Source of the DNA: a virus
Virus record (IMG/VR): IMGVR_UViG_3300023179_000549
Location: 1 to 22,545 of that record
DNA length: 22,545 nt
Strand: one strand, 5' to 3'
Shown here in pieces: positions 10,126 to 18,192 of the stretch; within the stretch, counting starts at the first letter, position 1, and every line of letters begins with the position of its first letter. The notes beneath the pieces are model-generated. The model was not told the DNA's origin. It saw only the letters and a list, made by a program, of their open reading frames with translations, and ran no database searches. The translations under genes and the position numbers were made by a program.

Positions 10126-11909
10126 ATCTTGATAGGTAACATGCTTAAAATAATATCTTCATCTTTAATAGTTAATATTGAATTTTTATTACTATAGATA
10201 TCTTTACTTTTAGGCTTTGCATAAATTTTTATTGAAGAACCTTCGAAATTATTAACTCTAAATCTATTTAAAGTTAAAATCCCTGTTTTATAATTTACAG
10301 TACCTGTTTCCTTTACTGTTTCAGCTAAACTTGATGAAGTTTTTATAATATATAATTTTCCCAATGAATCATCTACTATTTTACACATATAATTATTGAA
10401 CTTAAAACTGGTAGAAGTTATTGTATAACCATAGTTAGTCTGATCTTCTTTTAAATTCACTCCATCCCCTGAAGAAAGTTCGAAACCAAAATCAACTAAC
10501 AAATTATTATCAAAGTTAATTATTGGATTTATAGTTCTTATTGCTCTTAATTCAGTGGAATTTCCAACTATACTTTCATCAGATAAATCTATTTCTTTCA
10601 ACAATTTACTGTAAAAAAGAGTTTTTTTAAACCCATTTAAATAATCTAAGTTGTATTTGCTAATGGTAGAAAGAATTAAAGTTTTTAAATCGTTTGCTAA
10701 TTTGGAGGATATGTTTACATTATATTTTATTGTGGAAACTACCTGAACATATAAAAAATCAGGATTCACAAAAACAGTATCTATAGAAAGTGGGGTTCTA
10801 TCTTTAAGAAAATCTTTGTATGTTAAAACTTTATTTAAAGGTACTCCATCTGCTCCTTTAATATCAACTGCTATAAACACCTTTCCAAATCTAGGAGGAT
10901 CGACTAATTCACCTCCATATGCTGATACCGATTCTATTTCTGGAAAATTAGATTTTAATAACAACTCATAATCTGAAGCTGTAACTGCTCTGTTTTGGGT
11001 TTGATAATTTCTAGGTGCATTAAATCTTATAGATTCAATAGATTCGTTTATTGATCCTCCATAAGATTTATTAATCGTTGTTACTACTACATTAGAATGC
11101 CCACCAATATTTCCATCATTTTTAAATATAGTTGCACCATTTGGTAGTTCACCATTACAATTTCTATATTCTGCTACAATAATACTGCCGTCTTTAGGTT
11201 TTCTACCAAATACATTATTACCAAAAATTATTTCATACTGTTGATTTTCTGCTGCTTGTAAAAAGAAAATTTTTGAATCTGAAGTAATCCCAAACAAATT
11301 CTCTGCTCTTAAATAACTTAAAATATTAGTACCGTTATCTTCATAAACATTTACAGTTAAACTTGTCGTATCTACTGTCTGATTCGAAATAACAAATCTT
11401 TGATTATTATTAGAATAGTTTATTACAAAAGTATCAGTAACATACAACCCTTCGTAAATTTCTAAAGTGGTAGAAAAAATTCCTCCGGAAGAAAAATTAA
11501 TAATTTGATTAGAATCAGTGGAAAAGGAAAATGTATTAGATCCCACCTTAGATGTAAAAACAGTTCCTTTAGGAATAAGTACATTAGATACATTAGATGA
11601 AGGAGTTATGCCTACTCTTATATCAGCTTTAGAGGAAAGAAATGATCTTGGTGTGTAATTTAGCATTTTAGCATGAGATATGACACTATCTCTTAATTGT
11701 GCAGAATCTAGGAACATCTCACTAGCAACCATATTAGTATAAAACGAATTTAGATATGTGTTATAAGTTAAAATATCTAACAATACACTAATATTTGATC
11801 CTTCAAAATCTATATCTTTGAATGATGTATTGTTTTTTAAATAATTTTTAAGATTTAATTTTATAGAATTAAAGTCTAACCCAACTAAATCTATACTAGT
11901 ATTAGACAT
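10122..11909 (-). CDS. 6: Baseplate wedge subunit gp6
   Basis: Homologue of T4 gp6 (J-like family), whose dimers form the inner ring of the baseplate wedges. The N-terminal helical part (LDFNSIKLNLKNYLKNNTSF, then SVLLDILTYNTYLNSFYTNM, then EMFLDSAQLRDSVISHAKML) is the typical start of this family. The conserved core near residues 297-350 reads NYQTQNRAVTASDYELLLKS then FPEIESVSAYGGE. Length is 595 residues, slightly below the roughly 660 of T4. The start codon overlaps the gp25 stop in TAATG, and the end overlaps the next start in ATGA, so gp25, gp6 and the gp7-like protein are probably made by coupled translation. No unusual insertion is seen. Confidence 0.95.
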   Translation of the reverse strand: MSNTSIDLVGLDFNSIKLNLKNYLKNNTSFKDIDFEGSNISVLLDILTYNTYLNSFYTNMVASEMFLDSAQLRDSVISHAKMLNYTPRSFLSSKADIRVGITPSSNVSNVLIPKGTVFTSKVGSNTFSFSTDSNQIINFSSGGIFSTTLEIYEGLYVTDTFVINYSNNNQRFVISNQTVDTTSLTVNVYEDNGTNILSYLRAENLFGITSDSKIFFLQAAENQQYEIIFGNNVFGRKPKDGSIIVAEYRNCNGELPNGATIFKNDGNIGGHSNVVVTTINKSYGGSINESIESIRFNAPRNYQTQNRAVTASDYELLLKSNFPEIESVSAYGGELVDPPRFGKVFIAVDIKGADGVPLNKVLTYKDFLKDRTPLSIDTVFVNPDFLYVQVVSTIKYNVNISSKLANDLKTLILSTISKYNLDYLNGFKKTLFYSKLLKEIDLSDESIVGNSTELRAIRTINPIINFDNNLLVDFGFELSSGDGVNLKEDQTNYGYTITSTSFKFNNYMCKIVDDSLGKLYIIKTSSSLAETVKETGTVNYKTGILTLNRFRVNNFEGSSIKIYAKPKSKDIYSNKNSILTIKDEDIILSMLPIKI

Positions 11910-12334
11910 TACCTTATCCTATTTAAAATAAATTCGAAAGTTATAGGTTCTGATTTATTTAGTATGCTAAAAATTATAGTTACATTAAGCTGATTTAATT
12001 CATCATTTGATGATACTAAAATATCTAAAATATTAGCTCTTGTTTCAAAATTTTCTATAGCATTTCTGACTAATTCTGTAATTACTTGCTCGGTAGCAGA
12101 GTTAAAATTCTCAAATAAGCTATATCTAATGTCACTTCCAAATGTGTTATTAAAAAATCTTTCACCCCTGTTAGTCAACAATATATTTTTAATTGAGGTT
12201 TTCACTGAATCTTCATTAACTATATTTTCCAGATCATTTTTAACACTGTATAAAGAAAAAGAAGTTTTTATATCAGAATATAAAACGGATTCTCTTTTAG
12301 TATTATTTGTGCTATTTCTTAATATTAGAGCCAT
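11909..12334 (-). CDS. 25: Baseplate wedge subunit gp25 (GPW/gp25 family)
   Basis: A 141-residue product with the core of the gp25/TssE family, which helps hold the wedge core and connects baseplate to sheath. Characteristic stretch near residues 45-75: IKNILLTNRGERFFNNTFGS then DIRYSLFE, followed by a helical ELVRNAIENFETRANILDI segment and a beta-rich end (LNVTIIFSILN). Length matches the family (T4: 132). It abuts the gp5 stop without a spacer and overlaps gp6 by 1 nt. Despite the 'lysozyme-like' label sometimes given to this family, no catalytic site is expected and none is seen. Confidence 0.95.
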   Translation of the reverse strand: MALILRNSTNNTKRESVLYSDIKTSFSLYSVKNDLENIVNEDSVKTSIKNILLTNRGERFFNNTFGSDIRYSLFENFNSATEQVITELVRNAIENFETRANILDILVSSNDELNQLNVTIIFSILNKSEPITFEFILNRIR

Positions 12335-13183
12335 TTAATTACCTATAAAAACTGTAACGGAACCTGATTTTATTTGATGCTGATGTGTTCCAGATTTGAT
12401 GTCAGTTGAATCATCTATCCTAGCTGCACCTTTAGTACCATTGTTCAAATTGATAGTCCTACCATTTATAATTATATTTCCTGAAACATTTATTTTGTAA
12501 TCCCCCAACACATTTAACTCAGCATTTCCATTTACTAAAACAGAAGAATTTCCAATTATTTCTACATTACAATTACCTTTAATAAAAACTGTTTTATTTT
12601 TTACAACTACTTCAATATCATCATCCACAACTTTCTTTACAAACCTTCCTTGATTATTAATTTCGAAATACGTACCTATTTTATGAAATAAATGTATTCT
12701 TTCTTTACTTGGAGAATCATCTAATTCAACGACATGGCCACTTTCTGACTGAAATACCTTGTTAAAGGGATATACAGAAGAAAAAGAAGAAGGTGGTTCA
12801 GGACCTATTATTTCTTTTTTTAAATTATTAACTTCTCTTGCTAATAATGAAACATCGTGATTATCTTTATCTGAAGAAGGTATTCCATGTAAGCTCCCCA
12901 ATACCACAGGAATTTGTCCGTTCATCCCATCAGCGAAAAAACCGAACACTGTGGAACCTTCTTGCAATCCATTAGGAGATATTCCAACCTGTTTTAAGCT
13001 TGAGTTAGTAGGAGGTACTATAATAGAAGCCCATGGAAGATCCTCTTTTGAACTTACTACCTCATCACCATGAAAATTGTAAACTCTAACTTTAACTCTT
13101 CCTAATTTTTCGGGATCGTTTCTATCTTCTACTAACCCAAACCACCAAAAAAATCCTTCCAATCCTGCAACTTTTGTAGTCAT
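12335..13183 (-). CDS. 5: Baseplate hub/spike gp5 without lysozyme domain
   Basis: The 282-residue product begins with a gp5-type OB fold (about 10-105: FFWWFGLVEDRNDPEKLGRV, then PWASIIVP, GSTVFGFFADG, PVVLGSLHG). It passes through a linker and ends in a beta-helical needle. Residues about 199-248 fall into octads of the VxGxxxxx type (VFIKGNCN, VEIIGNSS, VLVNGNAE, LNVLGDYK, INVSGNII), as in the T4 gp5 C-terminal needle but with far fewer copies. The lysozyme domain that T4 gp5 (575 residues) carries between OB fold and needle is absent. Near the end is THQH (266-269), an HxH like the iron-binding tips of P2-type spikes. It forms the hub with the adjacent gp27-like protein (ATGA overlap). 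Confidence 0.93.
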   Translation of the reverse strand: MTTKVAGLEGFFWWFGLVEDRNDPEKLGRVKVRVYNFHGDEVVSSKEDLPWASIIVPPTNSSLKQVGISPNGLQEGSTVFGFFADGMNGQIPVVLGSLHGIPSSDKDNHDVSLLAREVNNLKKEIIGPEPPSSFSSVYPFNKVFQSESGHVVELDDSPSKERIHLFHKIGTYFEINNQGRFVKKVVDDDIEVVVKNKTVFIKGNCNVEIIGNSSVLVNGNAELNVLGDYKINVSGNIIINGRTINLNNGTKGAARIDDSTDIKSGTHQHQIKSGSVTVFIGN

Positions 13184-14418
13184 GATACTCCTACCTTATT
13201 ACAATCAAAAGAAATATAATGCTTGGCTTTTCCGGAAGTTGTAATGTTGTGTCTCAGTCTTGTAATTATATAATTACCTGGTGTTAGCTGATCGGAAGCC
13301 CTCTTGGTAGTACCATCCGATTTGGGTAAATTAATTTCAATCACATCCCCTACTTTAACAGAAGAATCTCCTGGAATATAAATTCTTATTACATTTGCAT
13401 TAAATAATTTTAAAAAAGACAGTCTCGATCCTAACATATCTTCCAAATAATTACTATTTCTGTTAGAATCTTTAGGAATAAAAAAATTAAAACTTGACCT
13501 ATCAGCAAAGTTTTTTATTAAATTATCAGACACAGGAAGAGTATTTTTTTTATCCAAATTAACCAAAGAATTAAATTTTTTAGTCATATCAAACTCCACT
13601 TCATTAACACTTTTAGTAAATAAATCAAAACTTCTCACCTTATTTTTTATTCCTCCTTCTTGAACGAGATCAGTAACATCTAATTTAAAAATGTTTTCAT
13701 ATTCTATGATATTTCTAAAAGTCAATGCTTCAGATTTTCTATCAGTTTTTCCTCCCGAAAAATAATAGAATTTTTTACTTGATATAAGTGGTTTGTTATC
13801 TTCTATTAATTGCTCTATACATTTAAAATTAAATCCATCTTGATTTTCAAAAAAAACATAAGATGAAGAAATAAATCTTGGATGTACAGCTCTTTGCCTT
13901 AGCATATCTATTGAAGAAAAGGGAGTTAGCTTAGGAAAACTAATAGGTTCATTACCCCTACATTCATCAATATTTAAAATTTTATCGGTTAACAAATATC
14001 TATCAAAAATATTTCTAATAATTACATCTATGTTTTCTCTGTAACTTTGTGTAATCACAAGGTTACTTTGAATAATTTGTTCCTTACTTGTAAATTTAAC
14101 TAGATAATTTATTTCTTTTCCATTAGGATTTATTTGGATGTTAGAAACTGAAAAAGAAAATAATTCGTAAGTTGTAGGATTAGGAAGACCAGGAGTTAAA
14201 AAAGTAATTTCTAGCTGTTCTTCTCCTATAATTGGAAAGTCATTTAATAAATTTATTCCATCTGAAAATGCTATCTCAGCATACAGAGAAGGAGAATTAA
14301 AATCTTCATAAACATCTATAAATAAAATTTGATCAGCGGGGTTCATTTCAGCTTGAGTGTTTTTGTTTATTAATCTTAAGCTCAAAATTTGAACATCACC
14401 TATTTCGTAAAATTTCAT
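13180..14418 (-). CDS. 27: Baseplate hub protein, gp27-like
   Basis: A 412-residue protein directly upstream of gp5 in the operon, overlapping it by 4 nt. T4 gp27 (391 residues) forms the torus to which gp5 binds. The N terminus (MKFYEIGDVQILSLRLINKN) is followed by beta-rich segments (ILFIDVYEDFNSPSLYAEIA, EQLEITFLTP). The C-terminal part reads VKVGDVIEINLPKSDG then LTPGNYIITRLRHNIT and HYISFDCNK. This matches in layout the end of T4 gp27 (LTPGVKIIF...[22 protein letters not shown]). The middle (200-270) holds residues expected of hub domain insertions. Assignment rests on size, position and the C-terminal pattern; direct similarity to T4 is weak by eye. Confidence 0.72.
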   Translation of the reverse strand: MKFYEIGDVQILSLRLINKNTQAEMNPADQILFIDVYEDFNSPSLYAEIAFSDGINLLNDFPIIGEEQLEITFLTPGLPNPTTYELFSFSVSNIQINPNGKEINYLVKFTSKEQIIQSNLVITQSYRENIDVIIRNIFDRYLLTDKILNIDECRGNEPISFPKLTPFSSIDMLRQRAVHPRFISSSYVFFENQDGFNFKCIEQLIEDNKPLISSKKFYYFSGGKTDRKSEALTFRNIIEYENIFKLDVTDLVQEGGIKNKVRSFDLFTKSVNEVEFDMTKKFNSLVNLDKKNTLPVSDNLIKNFADRSSFNFFIPKDSNRNSNYLEDMLGSRLSFLKLFNANVIRIYIPGDSSVKVGDVIEINLPKSDGTTKRASDQLTPGNYIITRLRHNITTSGKAKHYISFDCNKVGVS

Positions 14419-15251
14419 GATAAAAGATCTCTTACATCTTTAACAATTTTATTTAAGTATGAGCTATCAAGAATTTTTATATTAAACTTAGATTCATTAA
14501 CTTCATTTTCGTAAGTGTAGTAATCAACTGCTTCCCAAAAACTTGCTTCAGAGTCTGGTATTGATTGACTTATTAAATTTTGGTTATATAATACAGCACT
14601 AGCTGAAGACTCCTGACCAACAATACTACCATTAGAAAAACTACCCAAAACCTTACTTATTATTAAATTGGTGGAATTGGCATATTCTATCATTCCCCTG
14701 TTGGTATTTTGATATAACATTTCTCCTTCAGTAAAAGTTCCATTAGACGAATTAATTGAAAGATTAATTATTTTATTTGTTTCTATAGCTAAATCCATTT
14801 TTTTACGTTTGTAAGAAACAATATTTTCATTGTATCCAAAGACAGGCGCAAAATATTTTTTTGTACCAGAATTTATACTTTCATAACTTGAAGGAGAAAT
14901 AAGACTTTCAGAATTTAGATAATTTACTCTAAAAAATGCAATTTTAGACTTAGCATAATCTAAATTTACATACTTTGCAATTAAAAACTCGTTAAATTCT
15001 TCTATGTTTTTTGGCCAATCATAATATGGATCTACAATATTATTAGACAAATATATTATCCAATCATAGGTTGGATCGCCATAATATCTCTCAGATATTT
15101 GATCAGCTCTTTCTCCCTGTTGAATAGTATAAGGGTAAAAAATAGCTAGATTGTTCTGTATAGACTGATCAAATTTTATTTTGACTAGAATATTAGTGGA
15201 TAATTTATTACTGTAATTGAGAACTGGAAAAAAATTAAAATAACCTGGCAT
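14415..15251 (-). CDS. 53: Baseplate wedge subunit gp53, LysM-like domain
   Basis: A homologue of T4 gp53, which clamps neighbouring baseplate wedges. The LysM-like region at 41-80 (YTIQQGERADQISERYYGDP then YDWIIYLSNNIVDPYYDWP) aligns with T4 GSPRPEELANAIYGNPQLYW then NDNYDPYYGW. The last 45 residues (SFWEAVDYYTYENEVNESK, ending DLL) parallel the T4 C terminus. The protein has 278 residues against 196 in T4; most of the excess lies at about 160-230 and is a bead-like repeat pair (NGTFTEGEMLYQNTNRGMI and LGSFSNGSIVGQESSASAVL), also found in the gp7-like and gp8 proteins. It abuts gp48 with no spacer and overlaps the gp27-like start by 4 nt. Confidence 0.9.
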   Translation of the reverse strand: MPGYFNFFPVLNYSNKLSTNILVKIKFDQSIQNNLAIFYPYTIQQGERADQISERYYGDPTYDWIIYLSNNIVDPYYDWPKNIEEFNEFLIAKYVNLDYAKSKIAFFRVNYLNSESLISPSSYESINSGTKKYFAPVFGYNENIVSYKRKKMDLAIETNKIINLSINSSNGTFTEGEMLYQNTNRGMIEYANSTNLIISKVLGSFSNGSIVGQESSASAVLYNQNLISQSIPDSEASFWEAVDYYTYENEVNESKFNIKILDSSYLNKIVKDVRDLLS

Positions 15252-16319
15252 TTAAATTACACCCGAAAAGACTGTTGGAGCGCCTTTGTCCTCTTCACTA
15301 GCTTCCTTAAAATCATTCCTTGTAAATACTTCTGTTTCTTTAAAGCTCATCGATAATTCTATATCAGTAGGATTTCCATCTTTAAAAAAAGATGGTATTC
15401 CATTTGGAGCATAATTGACACTAAAATTAGTCATTACACAAGTTTTAAATTTATAAGGAACTTGATCTTTAGGACCAAAACTAATATCTACTGTATCTGG
15501 AAATGTAAACAAAGGACCGGTAGAACCATCACTCAAAGTTCCAGGTAGCATTCGAATCTTAATGTTTTTTATAATATTTTTTAAAATTTTAGATTCACTA
15601 GAATTTCTTGGAGAAAATCTAAAGCTAAAAGAATGTTCTCTTAAACTTATATCTTTAAAAATAGCAGCTAGGTGTGGATTTGGTACAATTCCTGTAGCCT
15701 TATCTAAATTAGCAGCCAAGGTTTCATTTGTTATTTTACTTTTAGCAAAAGCATATCCTGTTTCAGCTATATTGGATCCAAGAGATTTAGTTGCTCCCCC
15801 TAAAGCTCCGCTTAACTGATTCATAACACCTCCACCGGAAGCAGAAGCTCCTTGCTTCGCTCCTTCCATCAGAGCTCCTGTTATAGGACCAAGACTAGCA
15901 TCATTGTAACTAACAGAAAAATTATCATTTAAATTAGTCGGAATTGGTAATACTACCACAATTGTGGGAATTTTTTTAGATTTTTCTAAAGCTATAAGTC
16001 TTTGATATTCTTGAAAGGAAAACTTTATAAAATATTTACCTATATCTTCTGGATATGTAAATACTGTAAATTTATCTGGTTGTTGAATTAGTTTTTGAGT
16101 GGATTCTTTAACAAATTTACTAGGATCATTAGGAAAATTGTTTAATTTAAATTTGGTTACAGGTTTAAACCCTGAAGATCCAGCTCCACCAATATTTCCC
16201 AGTTTTAGGGTATTGAATGCCTGTGTAGATCCTGAAATAATACCATTCACTTTTTCAGCAATAGATGCCCCAACTGCAAGTCCAGCAACAGTAGCAGCAG
16301 CTTTTGTTAAAATTGACAT
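15252..16319 (-). CDS. 48: Baseplate tail-tube cap gp48
   Basis: First gene of the minus-strand operon; ATG at 16319-16317 with AGGA about 7 nt upstream. The 355-residue length fits T4 gp48 (364), the protein ring between hub and tail tube. The second half has family landmarks: HSFSFRFSPRNSSESKILKN (T4 KVFTWDLTPRSTEDLMAII), and a tube-type end CVMTNFSVNYAPNGIPSFF then PTDIELSMSFKETEVFTR (T4 SIRFDKTPNGNF...PSTFTLEITMREIITL). The N terminus is Ala/Gly-rich and mildly hydrophobic (AAATVAGLAVGASIA), and a Gly/Ala/Ser-rich middle (about 150-190) interrupts the fold. In T4, genes 48 and 54 are neighbours; here they lie in diverging operons. Confidence 0.88.
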   Translation of the reverse strand: MSILTKAAATVAGLAVGASIAEKVNGIISGSTQAFNTLKLGNIGGAGSSGFKPVTKFKLNNFPNDPSKFVKESTQKLIQQPDKFTVFTYPEDIGKYFIKFSFQEYQRLIALEKSKKIPTIVVVLPIPTNLNDNFSVSYNDASLGPITGALMEGAKQGASASGGGVMNQLSGALGGATKSLGSNIAETGYAFAKSKITNETLAANLDKATGIVPNPHLAAIFKDISLREHSFSFRFSPRNSSESKILKNIIKNIKIRMLPGTLSDGSTGPLFTFPDTVDISFGPKDQVPYKFKTCVMTNFSVNYAPNGIPSFFKDGNPTDIELSMSFKETEVFTRNDFKEASEEDKGAPTVFSGVI

Positions 16320-16324
16320 AAATA
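16317..16324 (+). promoter_or_regulatory. Possible T4-type late promoter before gp4 (CATAAATA)
   Basis: The octamer differs from the T4 late promoter element TATAAATA at the first base only. With T4-like spacing (+1 six bases after the last A) transcription would begin at about 16330, next to the A of the gp4 ATG. Such octamers occur by chance in AT-rich DNA, so only the position makes it interesting. Confidence 0.35.
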
Positions 16325-16330
16325 TTTCCT
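16320..16330. promoter_or_regulatory. 11-bp divergent gap between the two operons
   Basis: Only 11 bp separate the start codons of gp48 (minus) and gp4 (plus). Read on the minus strand, the gap contains AGGA, the ribosome binding site of gp48. On the plus strand it holds no Shine-Dalgarno-like sequence for gp4. Promoters for both directions must therefore lie inside the opposing genes or overlap the gap. Confidence 0.9.
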
Positions 16331-16774
16331 ATGAGCTATAAAGGACGTTATAAACCAAGGAATCCTTTGAAATATCAAGGAGACCCTACAAATATTATTT
16401 ATCGTAGTAGTTGGGAAGCAAAACTTATGAAGTATTTGGACGATCACCCCGATGTTTTAAGTTGGGCAAGTGAAGAAATAGCTATTCCTTACAGATCCCC
16501 TATAGATAATAAAATACATAGGTATTTTCCTGATTTTAAAATTAAAAAAAGAAATTCAAAGGGCATAGTTGAAACTATAATTATAGAAGTAAAACCCAAG
16601 TCACAAACAACACCTCCTAAAATAATCAATAAAGTATCCAAAAAATATGTAAGTGAAGTTTATACTTGGGGTATCAACTCTGCGAAATGGGAGGCGGCTA
16701 AAAACTATTGTGGAGAAAGGAAATGGAAATTTTTAATTATGACAGAAGAACATCTAGGTATTAAAAATGTCTAA
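16331..16774 (+). CDS. 4: Head completion protein gp4, PD-(D/E)XK/TnsA-like nuclease fold
   Basis: A 147-residue protein of the gp4 (gp50/65) head completion family, which acts on the DNA-filled head before tail joining (T4: 150 residues). The N terminus (MSYKGRYKPRNPLKYQGDPT, then IIYRSSWEAKLMKYLD) and WASEEIAIPY are highly typical. Putative nuclease-fold residues are all present: E29 in SSWEAK, D68 in RYFPDF, and E86-V-K88 in IIIEVKPK. The set looks intact, so catalysis is possible, though the biochemical role in head completion is not established by this sequence. No Shine-Dalgarno is seen upstream. The gene overlaps the next one by 8 nt. Confidence 0.93.
   Translation: MSYKGRYKPRNPLKYQGDPTNIIYRSSWEAKLMKYLDDHPDVLSWASEEIAIPYRSPIDNKIHRYFPDFKIKKRNSKGIVETIIIEVKPKSQTTPPKIINKVSKKYVSEVYTWGINSAKWEAAKNYCGERKWKFLIMTEEHLGIKNV
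16396..16403 (-). promoter_or_regulatory. Possible T4-type late promoter for the minus-strand operon (GATAAATA)
   Basis: Reads GATAAATA on the minus strand, one mismatch from TATAAATA. It lies inside gp4 about 77 bp upstream of the gp48 start codon, a suitable place for the promoter of the baseplate operon. The expected +1 would be near 16390. Chance occurrence cannot be excluded. Confidence 0.3.
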
Positions 16775-17360
16775 TTATTTTACAGATTTAATGAATCAGG
16801 CCTTGGCTAAAGGTCTTGAAGCTTATAAAATTCAAGATGCTAGGAACTGGTTTTCAACTCAAACTAATAACGTAAGAAGAGTTCAGCCTAGAGTAGTCCT
16901 ACAAAAATCTAACAACAATCTAACTAACATAACATATATTGGTAAGATGTATATGTTTATATATGATCCTGCTACAAAACAAACTTTACCTTATTTCGAT
17001 AGATTTCCATTGATTTTTCCATTTCAAAAAGTGCCAAATGGGTTTTATGGAATAAATTTGCATTATTTGCCTTATTTATTAAGAGCGAAATTAATGGATT
17101 CACTTTATCAAACCATTAATAACGACAAGATGGATGAGACTACAAGATTAAAAATTAATTATGGTATTCTTAATAGAGCTGCTAAGTTTAAGTATTTTAA
17201 ACCTTGTGTAAAGCACTATCTAAATAACCAAGTAAAATCTAGATTCTTATATGTGGATCCAAAACAATGGGAGACCGCTTTATTCCTTCCTCTAGAAAGA
17301 TTCGAAGGTGCTTCTAAAACCCAAGTTTGGAAAGATTCTAAAAGAAAGATTGGCATTTAA
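16767..17360 (+). CDS. Conserved T4-like phage protein of unassigned role
   Basis: A 197-residue protein I cannot name with confidence. The central part is strongly patterned and reads like a conserved phage family: MYMFIYDPATKQTLPYFDRF then PLIFPFQ, then GFYGINLHYLPYLLRAKLMD. No membrane segment, signal peptide or obvious catalytic motif is seen. The start at 16767 has AGG at 16756-16758 and overlaps gp4 by 8 nt; the stop overlaps the gp54 start (TAATG). The position between head completion and tail-tube initiator points to a virion or assembly protein. A DNA-end-protecting role, as for T4 gp2, is one possibility but nothing here proves it. Confidence 0.85.
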   Translation: MSNYFTDLMNQALAKGLEAYKIQDARNWFSTQTNNVRRVQPRVVLQKSNNNLTNITYIGKMYMFIYDPATKQTLPYFDRFPLIFPFQKVPNGFYGINLHYLPYLLRAKLMDSLYQTINNDKMDETTRLKINYGILNRAAKFKYFKPCVKHYLNNQVKSRFLYVDPKQWETALFLPLERFEGASKTQVWKDSKRKIGI

Positions 17361-18181
17361 TGGCAGCTAAATTTTTAGGTACAGCACTATCAGCTTTGAG
17401 TCTTTACTCAGCTTTAAAAAAGACGTCGTCGTCTGGTGCTCATGGAAAATTCAATGAATTTTTATCTCAATTTAGAAACTCTTCATTTGCAAGAACCAAT
17501 TTATTTGAAATAACAATATTTCCTCCTAAAGTAATGTTTGGGGATAAACTCAATTCTTCTCTCCATCTATACGCCGATTCAGTAAGCATCCCTGGAATAA
17601 ACTTTGCAACTTCAGAGACTAGAAGATATGGATATGGTCCAATCGAAAAAAAACCATACGCTCCCATATTTAACGACATTACCATTTCATTTTTAGTAGA
17701 TGGATCTGGAAATTTATATAAGTATTTTTATAAGTGGATGAATAGAACAATTTCTTCCGATCAATACATAAATGGAAATTCTTCTTCTAATGGACTTGAA
17801 GCTTTCGAAGTAGAATATAAAGATGATTATAAATCCCAAATTAACATATCCACTTTTGATGAAGCTGGTAATGCTGTGTTAAGTTCCCAATTAGTAGATG
17901 CTATTCCCATAAGTTTATCTGATTCTCAATTTAGTTGGGGTGAAACAGATCAAATTTTAAGGTTAAACATGACATTTACTTTTTTTCAACACATACTAAC
18001 AGATTCAGATAGCAAAGAACCAATCACTGGCCACGTTAAACCACTATCAGGTTTGCAACAATTAATTAAAGCTGGAACTGCTCTTCAAACTTTATCCACT
18101 TTAAGAAAACCAACAAACGTAGGTGATGTAATAAATGTAATTAACAATGCCAAAATTATAACAAGAGGTTTTGGTATATAA
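17360..18181 (+). CDS. 54: Baseplate tail-tube initiator gp54
   Basis: A 273-residue protein with a tail-tube-type fold pattern. After a short variable N terminus comes FARTNLFEITIFPP (T4 gp54: NNMFSCVFATTP). It is followed by NDITISFLVDGSGNLYKYFY then KWMNRTI (T4 PLVISFRMDSEACNYRAMQDWVNSV), QINISTFDEAGNAVLSSQLV (T4 DIQVNLHSRNGLPHTAVMF), and IPISLSDSQFSWGETDQILR then LNMTFTFF (T4 IPISVSAPELSYDGDNQITTFDVTFAY). This favours gp54, the platform on which the tube polymerises, over the shorter tube protein gp19. The gene overlaps its upstream neighbour by 1 nt; gp26 follows after 11 nt. Confidence 0.82.
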   Translation: MAAKFLGTALSALSLYSALKKTSSSGAHGKFNEFLSQFRNSSFARTNLFEITIFPPKVMFGDKLNSSLHLYADSVSIPGINFATSETRRYGYGPIEKKPYAPIFNDITISFLVDGSGNLYKYFYKWMNRTISSDQYINGNSSSNGLEAFEVEYKDDYKSQINISTFDEAGNAVLSSQLVDAIPISLSDSQFSWGETDQILRLNMTFTFFQHILTDSDSKEPITGHVKPLSGLQQLIKAGTALQTLSTLRKPTNVGDVINVINNAKIITRGFGI

Positions 18182-18192
18182 CTGGAGTCATC

